DNA from: Candidatus Omnitrophota bacterium
GTDB taxonomy: Bacteria; Omnitrophota; Omnitrophia; Omnitrophales; Aquincolibacteriaceae
Direction: 5' to 3'
DNA length: 50,784 bases
Assembly: GCA_018883425.1 (NCBI GenBank)
Contig: VFQY01000008.1
Location: 1-50,784, forward strand
Part shown: positions 9,609 through 18,765 of the stretch, piece by piece
Position numbering within the stretch: the first letter of the stretch is position 1
How the letters are laid out: each line of letters starts with the position of its first letter
Program-made: the position numbers and the translations under genes
The notes under the pieces: model-generated
Databases searched by the model: none
What the model saw: only the letters and a program-made list of their open reading frames with translations
Told to the model about the DNA's origin: nothing

Positions 9609-9617
9609 ACTCGGCCT

Positions 9618-11018
9618 ATGCCCAAAACCCTTTTCGAAAAAATCTGGGATTCCCACCAGGTCAAAACACTCAAAGACGGCACGGTCCTTCTGTACATCGA
9701 CCGCCATCTGATTCACGAGGTCACAAGCCCTCAAGCTTTCGAGGGGCTTCGCCTCACCGGGAGAAAAGTCCGCCGTCCCGATCTGACCTTCGCGACGATG
9801 GACCACAATGTGCCCACGGACGACCGGGAAAACATCAAAGACCCCATTTCTAAAGCCCAAATCGACACTCTCTCGGAGAACTGCCGGCAGTTTGGAGTCA
9901 AACTCTACGATCTGAAGAGCCGGGATCAGGGAATCGTGCACATCATCGGACCGGAACTGGGGCTGACGCTTCCGGGAACAACCATTGTTTGCGGAGATTC
10001 CCACACCTCGACGCACGGAGCCTTTGGCGCCCTCGCTTTCGGCATCGGGACTTCCGAGGTCGAGCACGTTCTGGCGACACAAACCCTGACCCAAACCAAA
10101 CCCAAGACTTTCCGCGTCGAGTTCAAGGGAAGCCCCGGCCCCGGTGTGACCGCTAAAGATCTGATTCTCAAGCTCATCGGCATCATCGGTACGGCCGGCG
10201 GGACGGGCTGTGTGTTCGAATACTGCGGCGAGGCCGTTCGGGCGCTCTCCATGGAAGGCCGCATGACCATGTGCAACATGAGCATCGAGGCAGGCGCCCG
10301 GGCCGGCCTGATCGCGCCGGATGAGGTGACCTTTGAATATCTTTCCAAGGGAGACCGCCCCTTCGCTCCGCGCGGGGAAGCCTTCGACAGGGCCGTCGCG
10401 GCTTGGAAAACCCTGCCTTCAGATCCGGGAGCAGTTTTTGACCGGGAACTCGTGATTGACGCCTCCTCGGTGGCGCCCCAGGTGACCTGGGGAACAAACC
10501 CCGGCATGGTGATGGATGTCAGCGGCAGGATACCCGCGCCGGGAGAGGTTCCGGGTTACAGCGCGAAAGACGTCGAGCAGGCGCTCGCGTACATGGGTCT
10601 CAAACCAGGGACCCCTTTGACCGAGGTCACAATCAACACCATCTTCATCGGCAGCTGCACCAACGGGCGCATCGAAGACCTGCGCGCAGCAGCCTCGATC
10701 TTGAAAGGCCGCAAAGTGGCCCCCGGAATTCGGACACTGATCGTGCCGGGTTCGCAGCGGGTCCGAAAGCAGGCCGAAGCCGAAGGCCTCGACATCATTT
10801 TCAAAGACTCCGGCTGTGACTGGCGCCAATCAGGATGCAGTATGTGCCTGGCCATGAATCCCGATCAGCTGAGCCCGGGAGAGCGCTGCGCCTCGACCTC
10901 AAACCGAAATTTTGAAGGCCGTCAAGGCAAGGGCGGCCGCACTCACCTTGTCAGTCCCCAGATGGCGGCAGCTGCGGCAATCGCGGGACATTTTGTCGAC
11001 ATCCGGACCTGGAGATAG
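9618..11018 (+). CDS. leuC: 3-isopropylmalate dehydratase large subunit LeuC
   Basis: 466 aa from the ATG at 9618, the same length as the E. coli enzyme. The ORF-track start at 9516 adds 34 residues not found in the family. It isomerises 2- to 3-isopropylmalate in leucine synthesis together with LeuD. It begins with the typical PKTLFEK segment and LLYIDRHL. The [4Fe-4S] ligands are seen in GSCTNGR and [11 protein letters not shown]. This is the long enterobacterial/Firmicute-type form rather than the ~420-aa form. The leuCD pair is the only plus-strand pair here, inserted between lysA and dapF, away from leuB. The start codon lies directly behind a strong promoter. Confidence 0.97.
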   Translation: MPKTLFEKIWDSHQVKTLKDGTVLLYIDRHLIHEVTSPQAFEGLRLTGRKVRRPDLTFATMDHNVPTDDRENIKDPISKAQIDTLSENCRQFGVKLYDLKSRDQGIVHIIGPELGLTLPGTTIVCGDSHTSTHGAFGALAFGIGTSEVEHVLATQTLTQTKPKTFRVEFKGSPGPGVTAKDLILKLIGIIGTAGGTGCVFEYCGEAVRALSMEGRMTMCNMSIEAGARAGLIAPDEVTFEYLSKGDRPFAPRGEAFDRAVAAWKTLPSDPGAVFDRELVIDASSVAPQVTWGTNPGMVMDVSGRIPAPGEVPGYSAKDVEQALAYMGLKPGTPLTEVTINTIFIGSCTNGRIEDLRAAASILKGRKVAPGIRTLIVPGSQRVRKQAEAEGLDIIFKDSGCDWRQSGCSMCLAMNPDQLSPGERCASTSNRNFEGRQGKGGRTHLVSPQMAAAAAIAGHFVDIRTWR

Positions 11019-11024
11019 CACACG

Positions 11025-11672
11025 ATGCAGGCTTTCACCCATCACCGAGGTGTTCTAGCTTTGCTTGATACAGCAAACGTGGACACCGACCAGATTATCG
11101 CAAAACAATTTCTGAAATCCATCAAGCGCACGGGGTTCGGCGAGCATCTTTTTCATGACTGGCGCTATCATGCCGACGGCCGCTTGAACGAAACTTTCGC
11201 ACTTAACTCGAAAGAATTTCAAGGCGCGACGGTTCTAGTCACGCGGAACAATTTCGGCTGCGGGTCAAGCCGCGAACATGCGGTATGGGCAGTTCAGCAA
11301 TATGGATTCCGTGCGGTGATTGCTCCCTTCAAAGGCGAGGGGGACTCGCGCATCCCGGGATTCGCGGACATTTTCCGTAACAACTGCTCCAAAAACGGGC
11401 TTCTGACCATTGAGTTCTCGGAGAAGGAAGTCGATTCCATTTTCGAATCTGTATCGGCGCGGCCGGGGATCGAAGCCTCGATCGACCTTGAGAAGCAAAC
11501 CGTTGAGGTTCACGGCTCTCCTGCGCTTTCGCTGCATTTTGACATCAGTCCCGCCGTCAAGGCCCGTCTTCTGAGCGGCCTGGATGACATCGGAACAACG
11601 CTTCAGGAAGTCCAAGCAATCAGCGATTTTGAAAAGCGGCACAACGATCAGCTGTCAGCCTCGCCGCGCTGA
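11025..11672 (+). CDS. leuD: 3-isopropylmalate dehydratase small subunit LeuD
   Basis: 215 aa, the long form (about 200 aa) that pairs with 466-aa LeuC. It supplies the swivelling domain that completes the isomerase active site. The family signatures ANVDTDQIIAKQFLK and FGCGSSREHA are clear. It starts 6 bp after leuC, with GGAG at the end of leuC as its ribosome site. Its 3' end converges on lysA, 42 bp away, and I see no obvious terminator between them. Confidence 0.97.
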   Translation: MQAFTHHRGVLALLDTANVDTDQIIAKQFLKSIKRTGFGEHLFHDWRYHADGRLNETFALNSKEFQGATVLVTRNNFGCGSSREHAVWAVQQYGFRAVIAPFKGEGDSRIPGFADIFRNNCSKNGLLTIEFSEKEVDSIFESVSARPGIEASIDLEKQTVEVHGSPALSLHFDISPAVKARLLSGLDDIGTTLQEVQAISDFEKRHNDQLSASPR

Positions 11673-11714
11673 TCTCGCTTGCTCGGCTCTGCGCTTCGAG
11701 CCGGCATTCATCCT

Positions 11715-12971
11715 TCAAAAATTCGGGATCGTTTCCCCGGCGATGATCTGCGGGTAAGTTTCCCGTTTCCGGACAACTTCAAAACGGCTGCCCTTGACGA
11801 GAACTTCACAGGGTTTCAGGCGGGAATTATAGTTCGAGGCCATCACAAAGCCGTACGCTCCGGCGGTCATGAACGCGACATAATCACCGGCGTTCAGTTC
11901 CTGAAGATGGCGGTCCCGGGCCAGCACGTCCCCGCTCTCGCACACCGGCCCTACCACATCGTAAATCCACTTGCGGGCTTTGGGATTTTCCGTGAGCGGC
12001 AGAACCTCATGGTGCGCTTCATAAAGCGTCGGGCGGATGAGATCGTTCATGGCCGTGTCGGTGATGGCAAAATTCTTCACATTCGTCTGTTTGACGTAAA
12101 GCACCTTACCCGCCAAAATGCCTCCGTTAGCCGAGACAAAGCGCCCGGGCTCAAAAACCAGACGGAACTTGCGACCCTTGAAAAGCGGCAGGATTTTGCG
12201 CGCATAATCTTCCGCGGTCTGGGGTTTTTCGTTCTTGTAAACCGCAGCAAGCCCTCCGCCTAAATTGAGATATTCGATCTTTAGACGGTAGGTCTTTTCA
12301 ATGTCGTCGATGAACTTCAAAACCTTCTTGAAGGCCTTCACAAAAGGATCGCCGCTCACGATCTGGCTTCCGATGTGCACGTGGATCGCGCAGAAATCAA
12401 TGGCGGAATACTGCTTTTGACGGGAGAAAATTCCCTTGGCTGTCGCCAAATCAATTCCGAATTTACTTTCGGCTTTTCCGGTGGTGATGTGGTCATGGGT
12501 ATGCGCATCCACGTCCGGGTTAATGCGCAGGGAGACGCGTGCGCGCTTTTTCATGCTTTCGGCAATCTGGTGAATTAATTTCAGCTCAGGCTCGGACTCG
12601 ACATTGAAGAACAGAATTCCGTAGCGCAGCGCCGCCTCAATTTCTTCGGCGCTCTTGCCGACTCCGGCAAAAACAATTTTTTGGGGATGGCATCCCACGC
12701 GCTGCGCACGGTAGAGCTCTCCTCCGGAAACAATGTCCAGTCCCGCGCCTTTTTTAACCACAGCGTCCAAAATGGCCAGACTGGAATTAGCTTTCATCGA
12801 ATAGCAGATGAGCGGGTTAACGCTTTGAAACGCCTTTTGAATTTTTGCGATATGATCCGTGAAAGTCTTGTAGCTGTAAATATACGCGGGCGAGCCTACC
12901 TTTTCGACAATGTCCCGAACGCGCACTTTTTCACAGTAAAGCTCATGGCCGATGTATTTAAAGTCGTGCAT
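11715..12971 (-). CDS. lysA: Diaminopimelate decarboxylase LysA
   Basis: 418 aa PLP-dependent enzyme that makes lysine from meso-diaminopimelate. Motifs in order: CYSMKANS with the PLP lysine, HVHIGSQI, GGGLA, FEPGRF and GPVCESGDV with the substrate-binding cysteine. It starts 25 bp after argH with AGAGGAA as ribosome site, so it is the tail gene of the arginine operon. The usual continuation into dapF-A-B is broken here by leuCD. Confidence 0.97.
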   Translation of the reverse strand: MHDFKYIGHELYCEKVRVRDIVEKVGSPAYIYSYKTFTDHIAKIQKAFQSVNPLICYSMKANSSLAILDAVVKKGAGLDIVSGGELYRAQRVGCHPQKIVFAGVGKSAEEIEAALRYGILFFNVESEPELKLIHQIAESMKKRARVSLRINPDVDAHTHDHITTGKAESKFGIDLATAKGIFSRQKQYSAIDFCAIHVHIGSQIVSGDPFVKAFKKVLKFIDDIEKTYRLKIEYLNLGGGLAAVYKNEKPQTAEDYARKILPLFKGRKFRLVFEPGRFVSANGGILAGKVLYVKQTNVKNFAITDTAMNDLIRPTLYEAHHEVLPLTENPKARKWIYDVVGPVCESGDVLARDRHLQELNAGDYVAFMTAGAYGFVMASNYNSRLKPCEVLVKGSRFEVVRKRETYPQIIAGETIPNF

Positions 12972-12996
12972 AGATTCCTCTTCTGACGGCGGTCAA

Positions 12997-14424
12997 TTAA
13001 CGGCGTTTAGACGCCTTGCGGGCCGTAAGGCCGAGCGCTGTTTCCCATTTTTCAATTTCAAACGCGACATTTCCGGGGTGCGTACTGCCCCGGGTTTTTT
13101 TGGCCCGAACGGACGTTTCCGGATCAAAAATCAAATAAACATCCTCCTCAAAAAGATCTGAAAATCCCCGGAATTCACCCAGTGACAGCTCCCGCATCGG
13201 TTTGGAGTGCTCAAGCGCGTAATGAACAATCCTGCCCGAAATCACGTGGGCGTCGCTGAAAGCGACTTTTTTCCTCACGAGATAGTCCAGGATATCCGTC
13301 GCATAAAGAGTGTCCTCTTCAACCGACGCGCGCATCTTTTCAGGAACAAATTTCGCCGTCTGAACCGTCAGCGCCAGGAGATCGAGCGTGAGCTGGGTTT
13401 TATAGACCGCATCGAAAAGCTGCGGCTTATCCTCCTGAAGATCCCGGTTGTAGCTGAGCGGGAGACCTTTTTGAATCACGAGCATGGCCTGGAGATATCC
13501 AAAAATGACGCCGCTTCGGCCTCGAGTCAATTCGAAGACATCCGGATTCTTTTTTTGCGGCATCAGGCTGGATCCCGTAGAAAAAGAATCGTCGAGTTCG
13601 ACATAGCCGAAAGGTTCTGAATTCCAAAGAATGAAGTCCTCCGCGAGACGCGACAAATGCATCCAGAGGATGGCAAGCACCCCGAGGAACTCCGTCAGAA
13701 AGGCCCGGTCGCTTACGGCGGCCAGGCTGTTGGAGGTCACGCGGGAAAAACCCAGTTCGCGGGCGAGAAAATCCTGATCGATCGGCAGGCCGGATCCGGC
13801 GAGAGCCGCCGCACCCAGCGGCAGAACATCGAGGCGCTTCATGGAGTCCAGCAAACGGGCGTGATCTTCCTCGATCATCTCAACGTAAGCCAGAAGATGA
13901 TGCGCGAGAAGCACCGGCTGCGCCTTGCGCAAATGCGTGTAGCCGCTGATCATCGCGCCGCCTGCCGCTCTCGCCGCCGAGACAAGAGCGCTCTGGAGCC
14001 CTGTGATCGCCTCTGAGACAGCTACGGCTTTATGGCTGAGGTACAGCCGTGTGGAGGCAACAACAAGATCATTTCGGCTGCGGCCCGTGTGAATCTTCTT
14101 CCCGAGAACGCCTGTTTTCTTTTCAAGCAGAGTCTGAATCAGCGTGTGGATGTCCTCGTATTCGGTCATCCAGCCGTAGATCAATTCCGGCTTGGACATC
14201 CCGGCGCGGATCTCCGCTCCAGCCTCCTTGAGAGCGCGGACAAGCCGGGCCGACTCGTCCGCCGTGATCAGCCGAGCCCGCCCCAGCATCTTGGCCCATG
14301 CGATATCAATCGCAATCTCGGAATCGAGCAGTTCGATGTCCGTCGCAAGCGAATAACTGAACGTCTTAAGAAGCGGGTGCATGCCTTTTTTGAAGCGGCC
14401 GCCCCAGAGTCCTTTTTCAGCCAT
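12997..14424 (-). CDS. argH: Argininosuccinate lyase ArgH
   Basis: 475 aa, normal length. It cleaves argininosuccinate to arginine and fumarate, the last arginine step. The fumarase-superfamily signature GSSLMPQKKNPD is intact, as are the N-terminal LWGGRF and SRNDLVV segments. Its ATG lies 1 bp after the argG stop and the Shine-Dalgarno AAGGAA is inside the end of argG, so the two are translationally coupled. The C-terminal tail is basic (RKASKRR). Confidence 0.97.
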   Translation of the reverse strand: MAEKGLWGGRFKKGMHPLLKTFSYSLATDIELLDSEIAIDIAWAKMLGRARLITADESARLVRALKEAGAEIRAGMSKPELIYGWMTEYEDIHTLIQTLLEKKTGVLGKKIHTGRSRNDLVVASTRLYLSHKAVAVSEAITGLQSALVSAARAAGGAMISGYTHLRKAQPVLLAHHLLAYVEMIEEDHARLLDSMKRLDVLPLGAAALAGSGLPIDQDFLARELGFSRVTSNSLAAVSDRAFLTEFLGVLAILWMHLSRLAEDFILWNSEPFGYVELDDSFSTGSSLMPQKKNPDVFELTRGRSGVIFGYLQAMLVIQKGLPLSYNRDLQEDKPQLFDAVYKTQLTLDLLALTVQTAKFVPEKMRASVEEDTLYATDILDYLVRKKVAFSDAHVISGRIVHYALEHSKPMRELSLGEFRGFSDLFEEDVYLIFDPETSVRAKKTRGSTHPGNVAFEIEKWETALGLTARKASKRR

Positions 14425-14425
14425 G

Positions 14426-15616
14426 TTATTCCTTGTCCTTGAGCCCCTCGTAAGGAAGGCCCCACATTTTCAGAAAACCTTGGGCGGATTTATGGTCGAA
14501 GGCGTCCGCCGCAGAGTACGTGGCGAGTTTCTCGGAGTACAGAGAATACTTCGACTCGCGGCCCACGCAGACAGCGTGACCTTTTTCCAGCTTCATACGG
14601 ATCTTGCCTGTCACGCGCTTCTGATTTGATTGAAAGAACGCGTCCAGCGATTCCTTGAGCGGTGTGAACCAGTAGCCGAAATAAGTCAGCTGCGCGTACT
14701 TTTCCGATAGCAGCCGCTTGTAATGCAGGAACTCACGGTCCATCACCATTCCCTCCAGCTCCGTGTGAGCGCGCAAGAGAATCTCCGCCGCAGGGGCTTC
14801 GTACACCTCGCGGCTCTTGATGCCGACGAGACGGTTTTCGATCATGTCGAAACGGCCGACACCGTAAGTGCCCCCGATTTCGTTCAGCGATTCGATCATA
14901 TCGACAAGATTTTTCTTCACGCCGTTGAGCTTGACGGGAACCCCGTCAACAAAATCGATGACGATGTAGCGGGGCTGATCGGGTACTTTGTCCAAACTGC
15001 GCGTCATAACGTAAGCATCCTGAGGCGGCTCGGTCCAGGGATTTTCGAGAATTCCCGCTTCGATCGCGATGCCCCAAATATTCATGTCGATTGAATACGG
15101 GCTTGCCTTGGTCGCATCGACCGGAATTTTATGTTTTTTCGCATAATCGATTTCTTCTTCGCGCGACTTGAAATTCCACTCACGCAGAGGAGCAATGATC
15201 TTGATGTTGGGAGCCCATGTCCGCACGCCGACTTCGATGCGGACCTGATCGTTGCCTTTGCCCGTGCAGCCGTGCGCGACATAATCGGCTTTCTCAAGCT
15301 TGGCAACGCGGGCCAAATGCTTGGCAATCAGAGGACGGCCAAGCGCCGTGGCGAGTGGGTACTGGCCCTCGTAACGGGCATGCGCCCAAAGGGACGGAAG
15401 GATGTACTCGCGGGCGAATTCCTCTTTGAGATCCAGGATGTAGGCTTTTTTAGCTCCCGAGACCAGCGCCTTTTTTTCCAGTTTTTTCCGGTCTTTGACC
15501 TCGCCTATGAACGCCGAAAAACAGATCACATCGACATCGTACTGGTCCTGGAGCCAGCGGATCGCGCAGGATGTATCCAAACCGCCGGAGTATGCGAGCA
15601 CAACTTTCTTCTTCAT
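14426..15616 (-). CDS. argG: Argininosuccinate synthase ArgG
   Basis: 396 aa, the ~400-aa bacterial class. It joins citrulline and aspartate using ATP. The N-terminal PP-loop (AYSGGLDTS, residues 9-17) binds ATP; GCTGKGNDQVR and the SPYSIDMNIWG segment are also recognisable. It sits between argF (32-bp gap) and argH (1-bp gap) in the arginine operon. Confidence 0.97.
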   Translation of the reverse strand: MKKKVVLAYSGGLDTSCAIRWLQDQYDVDVICFSAFIGEVKDRKKLEKKALVSGAKKAYILDLKEEFAREYILPSLWAHARYEGQYPLATALGRPLIAKHLARVAKLEKADYVAHGCTGKGNDQVRIEVGVRTWAPNIKIIAPLREWNFKSREEEIDYAKKHKIPVDATKASPYSIDMNIWGIAIEAGILENPWTEPPQDAYVMTRSLDKVPDQPRYIVIDFVDGVPVKLNGVKKNLVDMIESLNEIGGTYGVGRFDMIENRLVGIKSREVYEAPAAEILLRAHTELEGMVMDREFLHYKRLLSEKYAQLTYFGYWFTPLKESLDAFFQSNQKRVTGKIRMKLEKGHAVCVGRESKYSLYSEKLATYSAADAFDHKSAQGFLKMWGLPYEGLKDKE

Positions 15617-15648
15617 CTTCTAATCCCCTTTATTGGTTAAAGGCCCTT

Positions 15649-16566
15649 TCAGGACCCCATCAAAAAAAGCATGACTGCCTTTTGAACATGCAAACGGTTT
15701 TCAGCCTGATCGAAAACAACAGAGTTTTTACCTTCCATGATCTCCTCCGTGATTTCCTCACCTCGATGCGCGGGCAGACAGTGCATCACCAGCGCTTTCT
15801 TCTTGGCTCCGGCCATGAGCCGGGCATTGAGCTGAAACCCTTTAAACTGCTTGAGCTTTTGGTCGCGGATTTTTTCTTCCCCCATACTGACCCAGACATC
15901 CGTGTAAACAGCATCCGCTCCGTTAACCGCGTCGGCGGGCTTGTGAGAACCTTCGATCCTGGCGCCTGTCGATAACGCCGTCTTGCGGGCAGACGCGAGA
16001 ACGGACGGATGGGGTTCAAGACCTTTGGGCGTGGCATAGCGGAGAACAGCTCCAAGCCGCGCAGCAAGATAGACGAGAGAAGTTAAAACATTGTTGCCGT
16101 CGCCGACATACGCGAGAACGGGCTTGGACGCAGAGCCGCAATGTTCCTGAATTGTAAAATAATCGGCAAGCGCCTGACAGGGATGCTCGCGGTCGCTCAG
16201 CCCGTTGATCACGGGCTTGGTGAAGTATTGCTGAAACTCCGTGATGGTTTCATGGGCGAACGTCCGCATGACGACACCCGACAGATACCTGTCAAGAACG
16301 CGCGCGACATCACGCGTTTCTTCGCGCTCACCCAGCTTGATGTCCCCCGGACCAAGGTAGACGGAACTGCCGCCAAGCTGGAAAATTCCAGTCTCAAAAG
16401 AGACCCAGGTGCGGGTCGAAGGTTTCTCGAAGATCAAGGCGAATTTATGTCCGCGCAGGGCATTCTGAAAGCTTTCGGGCGAGCGCTTGAGCTCCTCGGT
16501 CAAAGAAAAAATCTTTTTAATGTCGCGAAGACTCAGATCTTCGATGGAAATCAGATGCCGGCCCAT
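15649..16566 (-). CDS. argF: Ornithine carbamoyltransferase ArgF with unusual STRTW motif
   Basis: 305 aa, usual length. It makes citrulline from ornithine and carbamoyl phosphate. The ornithine-side motif HCLPAHRGEE and the HPCQALADY segment are canonical. The carbamoyl-phosphate loop reads STRTW (residues 50-54) where the family consensus is STRTR; the codon is TGG, one base from CGG. The remaining residues argue for ordinary OTCase rather than the acetyl- or succinylornithine variants, and argJ upstream provides free ornithine. Its start overlaps the argD stop by one base (positions shared at 16566). Confidence 0.93.
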   Translation of the reverse strand: MGRHLISIEDLSLRDIKKIFSLTEELKRSPESFQNALRGHKFALIFEKPSTRTWVSFETGIFQLGGSSVYLGPGDIKLGEREETRDVARVLDRYLSGVVMRTFAHETITEFQQYFTKPVINGLSDREHPCQALADYFTIQEHCGSASKPVLAYVGDGNNVLTSLVYLAARLGAVLRYATPKGLEPHPSVLASARKTALSTGARIEGSHKPADAVNGADAVYTDVWVSMGEEKIRDQKLKQFKGFQLNARLMAGAKKKALVMHCLPAHRGEEITEEIMEGKNSVVFDQAENRLHVQKAVMLFLMGS

Positions 16567-17768
16567 CAGACGTTTCCCTCAGGCTTCCACTCAGCAAAAA
16601 CACTATCCAGGATGTTCAGAGCTCTATCCAAAATGCGTTTCGACACCGTCATGGCCGGCATGATGCGCAGCGTTTTTTCCTGCGTGCAGTTGATCAAAAG
16701 TCCCCGCGAGCGCGCAGCTTCCACGACAAAGGCTCCGGGCGCGCTTAGCTCGAGAGCGCACATCAGTCCCACACCGCGCGCCTCCGTGATCACAGGATAC
16801 CTATCCTTCAGGGCCTTGAGCTTTTCAAGCAGATAGCCCCCCATTTCGCAGGTGGCGCTGAGCAGTTTCTTTTTCCGGATCACTTTGAAGACGGCAAGGG
16901 CCGCAGCACAAACCAGCGGGTTACCGCCGTAGGTCGAGCCGTGACTTCCCGGCCCAAGAACGCCCGGTTCAACTCTCCGGTGAACAGCAAGCGCTCCTAT
17001 CGGAACTCCTGCGCCCAAAGACTTGGCAAGCGTCATAATGTCCGGCTCAATGCCGTAGTGCTGATAGGCGAACATCTTGCCGGTTCTTCCCATGCCCGAC
17101 TGAACTTCATCGACCATGAGGAGCAAACCGCGCTCATCACAAATTTTTCTCAGCCCCGTCATAAACTCCTGGGTCGCGATACGCACGCCGCCCTCACCCT
17201 GGACAGGCTCCAGGAAAATAGCGGCTGTTTTGTCGCGGATCAGAGCTTTGACGGAATCCAGATCATTGAATTCGGCATACTGAAATCCTTGGGGAAGCGG
17301 ATCAAAACCCTGATGGATCCTTTCCTGGCCCGTTGCGGTCAGTGCCCCCAGAGTTCTTCCGTGAAAAGATTTGCGGAAGGTGATGATCTCGAAGCGGCCG
17401 TCTTTCTGTCCGAAGCGGCGGGCAAACTTGATCGCTCCCTCACTGGCTTCAGCGCCGCTGTTGCAGAAAAAAACTTTACAAGGAAAGCTGTTTTGGCTGA
17501 TTTCGCGGGCAAGCTCTCCCTGCTTCAAGTTCAAAAAGTTGTTGGAAACATGAAGGATCTTGCGGGCCTGATGCCGAAGCGCGCTGACCACATCCGGATG
17601 ACAATGCCCGATGCCGGAAACGGCCCACCCGGGGAAAAAATCAATGTATTCGCGTCCCTCAATATCCCAAACCTTGGACCCCTTGCCCTTCACGAGGCAA
17701 ATGGGAATCTGCGTGTACGTTGGGAGAACAAATTCGCTGTAAAGCTTTTGGACTTCCTGGGTTTTCAT
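16566..17768 (-). CDS. argD: Acetylornithine aminotransferase ArgD
   Basis: 400 aa class-III PLP aminotransferase converting N-acetylglutamate semialdehyde to N-acetylornithine. Key segments are FCNSGAEASEGAIKFAR, MVDEVQSGMGRTG with the PLP-binding Asp, and LAKSLGAGVPIGA with the Schiff-base Lys. The operon position between argB and argF fixes the role, although the family can also act as succinyl-DAP aminotransferase (DapC). Such a second role is possible here because no dapC or dapL is visible. Confidence 0.95.
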   Translation of the reverse strand: MKTQEVQKLYSEFVLPTYTQIPICLVKGKGSKVWDIEGREYIDFFPGWAVSGIGHCHPDVVSALRHQARKILHVSNNFLNLKQGELAREISQNSFPCKVFFCNSGAEASEGAIKFARRFGQKDGRFEIITFRKSFHGRTLGALTATGQERIHQGFDPLPQGFQYAEFNDLDSVKALIRDKTAAIFLEPVQGEGGVRIATQEFMTGLRKICDERGLLLMVDEVQSGMGRTGKMFAYQHYGIEPDIMTLAKSLGAGVPIGALAVHRRVEPGVLGPGSHGSTYGGNPLVCAAALAVFKVIRKKKLLSATCEMGGYLLEKLKALKDRYPVITEARGVGLMCALELSAPGAFVVEAARSRGLLINCTQEKTLRIMPAMTVSKRILDRALNILDSVFAEWKPEGNV

Positions 17769-17806
17769 ATACGGGTCCGGTTCCGCAAACCGTTCGGGGG
17801 ATACGG

Positions 17807-18661
17807 CTAGATGCTGATCTCGGTTCCAATTCCTTTGTCGGTAAAAATCTCGAGGAGGAGCGAATGCTTGATTCTGCCGTCAATGATGTGGGCCTTTTTG
17901 ACTCCGCCTTCAAGCGCGGCCATGCAGGCTTTCACTTTGGGAATCATGCCGCCGGTGATGACCTTCTTCTGAATGAGATCCTGAACATCCCGGGCGTGCA
18001 GCGATGAGATGAGGGATTCTTCATCCTCAGGGTTTCTCATGATACCCTGGACATTGGTCAGGACAACGAGTTTTTGGACCCCCATCGCGGCAGCAACCTT
18101 TGCGGCAGCCTCGTCGGCGTTGACGTTGTAGGACTCTCCGGATTCATCGATCCCAATCGGGTAAATCACAGGGATGATGTTGAACTCCGTCAGTTCTTTT
18201 AACGGGAAGACGTTGACATGGTGAACATCGCCGACATAACCGACATCCCCGCCCTCCGTGTGTTTTGTCACGTGCAGAATGTCGGCATCGTGTCCCGAAA
18301 GACCGATTGCGCGGGCTCCGAAGCGGTTGATGTCATGCACGATTCCTTTGTTGATATCGGCAAGCGTATCGATCACGACATCAATAGTCGCTTTGTCAGT
18401 CACGCGGAGTCCGTTGACGAAGCGGCTCTGGACACCCTTCTTTTTCAAGTTCTCGGTGATGTACTGCCCCCCGCCGTGAATCAAAATCGGGTTGATGCCC
18501 ACATAGTTCATGAACACGAGATCATGCAGAACATTATCCCGAATGCTGTCGTAGGTCAGCGCGGCGCCGCCGTATTTGATCAAAACTTCCTTACCCCGAA
18601 AGCGTTTAATGTAGGGAAGAGCTTCAATGAGGATATCTGCTTTTTCGACCAGATCTTGCAT
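17807..18661 (-). CDS. argB: Acetylglutamate kinase ArgB
   Basis: 284 aa. It phosphorylates N-acetylglutamate, the usual control point of the pathway. Motifs are KYGGAAL near residue 29 (Gly-rich ATP loop), LIHGGGQ and INGRIKHSLLLEIFT near the C-terminus. The extra N-terminal helix before the first strand (about 24 residues) is the feature associated with arginine-sensitive enzymes, so feedback inhibition is plausible but inferred. It is separated from argJ by 100 bp that hold a possible promoter and a hairpin. Confidence 0.96.
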   Translation of the reverse strand: MQDLVEKADILIEALPYIKRFRGKEVLIKYGGAALTYDSIRDNVLHDLVFMNYVGINPILIHGGGQYITENLKKKGVQSRFVNGLRVTDKATIDVVIDTLADINKGIVHDINRFGARAIGLSGHDADILHVTKHTEGGDVGYVGDVHHVNVFPLKELTEFNIIPVIYPIGIDESGESYNVNADEAAAKVAAAMGVQKLVVLTNVQGIMRNPEDEESLISSLHARDVQDLIQKKVITGGMIPKVKACMAALEGGVKKAHIIDGRIKHSLLLEIFTDKGIGTEISI

Positions 18662-18673
18662 GGATCTCCCGTT

Positions 18674-18692
18674 AAAGAACCCGGAAACCGGG
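18674..18692 (-). promoter_or_regulatory. Hairpin plus U-rich tail in the argB leader (possible attenuator)
   Basis: On the minus strand CCCGG-TTT-CCGGG, extendable by G-U and A-U pairs to 7 bp, is followed by TTCTTT. It ends about 12 nt before the argB start and could act as a weak terminator/attenuator between argJ and argB, or simply trim read-through. The stem is short and the tail is not a pure U-run. Confidence 0.3.
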
Positions 18693-18736
18693 CTGTTTAG
18701 TGACCTGTTGGGCTGGAAAAATTCAAGAAAAGAGTG

Positions 18737-18765
18737 TCTTTACCAAAGTGCGGGGATGTTGTCAA
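18737..18765 (-). promoter_or_regulatory. Possible internal promoter for argB
   Basis: Minus-strand TTGACA (6/6) overlapping the argJ stop codon, a 17-bp spacer, then TAAAGA (3/6). The -35 is perfect and the -10 weak. It would give a leader of about 70 nt containing the hairpin at 18674-18692. Confidence 0.4.

Noticed and set aside
9442-9617. Search for a lysine or leucine riboswitch in the dapF/leuC divergent gap
   Set aside because: The leuC side leaves no leader and the dapF leader is too short for a lysine riboswitch.
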